A stretch of DNA of 7,144 nt from DASYHQ01 sp038223165 (lineage in GTDB: Bacteria; Planctomycetota; Phycisphaerae; Tepidisphaerales; Tepidisphaeraceae): contig JBBRHE010000189.1 in NCBI GenBank assembly GCA_038223165.1, forward strand, positions 1-7,144, read 5' to 3'. Shown here in pieces: positions 6,129 to 7,144 of this stretch (position 1 is the first letter of the stretch; each line of letters begins with the position of its first letter). The translations under genes were made by a program, and so were the position numbers. The notes under the pieces are model-generated. The model was not told where the DNA came from, ran no database searches, and saw only the letters and a program-made list of their open reading frames with translations.

Positions 6129-7144
6129 ATGCCCGAGCCGCTCAAGATGGTTTATGAACAAGACGCCCCGATCGACGCCCTGAAGGGCAAAACCGTAGCC
6201 ATTCTCGGCTTCGGCAGTCAGGGTCATGCCCATGGCTTGAACCTGCGCGAAAGTGGCATCAAGGTCCTCGTTGCCAACCGCAAGGACAGCGCCAACGGTC
6301 GCCTGGCGATCGAAAACGGCCTCGAGCCCGTTTCGGTCGAAGAGGCCACCAAGGCCGCCGACCTGATCATCATCACCCTTCCGGACGAAGTGCAGCCGGA
6401 AGTCTGGAACAAGAGCATCCTGCCTAACCTCAAGCCAACGACCGCTATCGGGGTGACGCATGGGTTCAACGTCCACTTCAAGACGATCACCCCACCGCCC
6501 GCCAACGATGTGCTGCTGGTTGCCCCCAAGGGCCCCGGGCACCTCGTCCGCTCGGAATTCGTCAAAGGGGGTGGCGTGCCCTGCCTGCTCGCGATCCATC
6601 AGGACTCGACCGGCAACGCCCGCAAGATCGGCCTGGCCTGGGCGCGTGGCATCGGTGGCGCCCGCAGTGGCATCATCGAGACGACCTTCAAGGACGAATG
6701 CGAGACCGACCTGTTCGGTGAACAAGCAGTGCTCTGTGGGGGTCTTTCCGCCCTCATCAAGGCTGGCTTTGAAACCCTGACCGAGGCCGGTTACCCACCC
6801 GAGATGGCGTACTTCGAGTGCGTCCATGAAGTGAAGCTCATCGTTGACCTGATCTACGTCGGTGGCTTGGACTACATGCGCTACTCGATCTCGAACACCG
6901 CCGAATGGGGCGACCTCAAGACCGGCCCGCGCATCATCACCGCCGAGACGAAGAAGGAGATGAAGAAGATCCTGACCGAAATCCAGGACGGCACCTTCGC
7001 CAAAGGGTGGCGCGCTGAGTACGAAGGCGGGATGAAGAATTTCAAGCGGCTGTACGAAGCGGACAATTCCCATCCGGTCGAAGTCACCGGCCGCAAGCTG
7101 CGTAAGATGATGCCATGGTTGAAGGCGAAAGAGCCGCCAAAGTC
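6129..7144 (+). CDS. ilvC: Ketol-acid reductoisomerase, class I (IlvC), 3' end cut by the window
   Basis: IlvC isomerises and reduces acetolactate or acetohydroxybutyrate, using magnesium and a nicotinamide cofactor, in valine, isoleucine and (through oxoisovalerate) leucine synthesis. I translated 338 full codons plus 2 bases with no stop. Class I enzymes are about 330-340 residues, and the usual ending motif LRKMMPWL is already present, so only a few residues are missing. Seen: the Rossmann motif GFGSQGHAHGLNLRESG (27-43); the catalytic-region histidine H111 in GVTHGFN; KGPGHLVRSEF (134-144); and metal ligands D194 and E198 (DLFGEQ), E230 and E234 (FECVHE) and substrate-side S255 (YSISN), which line up with the Pseudomonas enzyme at a constant offset of four. 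The cofactor loop reads VANRKDSAN (48-56). Its R51 and S54 match NADPH-type positions, but D53 stands where the Pseudomonas enzyme has Gly. Promoter and ribosome binding site lie directly upstream. Confidence 0.96.
   Translation, partial: MPEPLKMVYEQDAPIDALKGKTVAILGFGSQGHAHGLNLRESGIKVLVANRKDSANGRLAIENGLEPVSVEEATKAADLIIITLPDEVQPEVWNKSILPNLKPTTAIGVTHGFNVHFKTITPPPANDVLLVAPKGPGHLVRSEFVKGGGVPCLLAIHQDSTGNARKIGLAWARGIGGARSGIIETTFKDECETDLFGEQAVLCGGLSALIKAGFETLTEAGYPPEMAYFECVHEVKLIVDLIYVGGLDYMRYSISNTAEWGDLKTGPRIITAETKKEMKKILTEIQDGTFAKGWRAEYEGGMKNFKRLYEADNSHPVEVTGRKLRKMMPWLKAKEPPK

Noticed and set aside
6015..7073. 352-codon open frame on the minus strand opposite ilvC
   Set aside because: It lies almost wholly antisense to a clear IlvC coding region, shows no recognisable domain, and has the His/Asp/Gly-rich composition typical of reverse frames in GC-rich genes.

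Overview
This is a GC-rich bacterial window with ordinary, densely packed chromosomal genes. I recognise five protein genes: leuA (5' end outside the window), a large membrane glycosyltransferase-like gene, hemB, a PhnD-type substrate-binding protein gene, and ilvC (3' end just outside). I see no RNA gene, CRISPR array, transposase, integrase or prophage gene. The organism looks like a planctomycete-type bacterium, perhaps a Phycisphaerae-like lineage. That guess rests on gene style (the Asp-rich N-terminal insert of the PhnD protein, the GT-C protein with a low-complexity tail) and is an inference, not a phylogeny.

Layout. Positions 1-1428 (+) hold most of 2-isopropylmalate synthase, the first committed step of leucine synthesis. 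A 134-nt gap follows, with a hairpin, a 4-copy heptamer repeat and a possible promoter. Positions 1563-3695 (+) encode a multi-pass glycosyltransferase-like protein of 710 residues. Only 7 nt separate its stop from the stop of the convergent hemB gene (3703-4683, -), porphobilinogen synthase of heme synthesis. Upstream of hemB on the same strand, 55 nt away, is the phnD-like gene (4738-5814, -), so phnD and hemB may share a transcript. A 314-nt divergent intergenic region (5815-6128) carries an inverted repeat and a good sigma70-type promoter for ilvC (6129 to window end, +), ketol-acid reductoisomerase of isoleucine and valine synthesis.

How the genes work together. leuA and ilvC belong to the same branched-chain amino acid pathway and lie on the same strand, but three unrelated genes stand between them, and ilvC has its own promoter candidate. 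The PhnD protein lacks visible permease and ATPase partners. The glycosyltransferase-like protein has no pathway partner in the window.

I found no convincing new biological system. The most unusual items are the membrane-anchored, orphan PhnD protein with a calcium-loop-like segment, the low-complexity insert near the end of the glycosyltransferase-like protein, the heptamer repeat before that gene, and the inverted repeat between phnD and ilvC.
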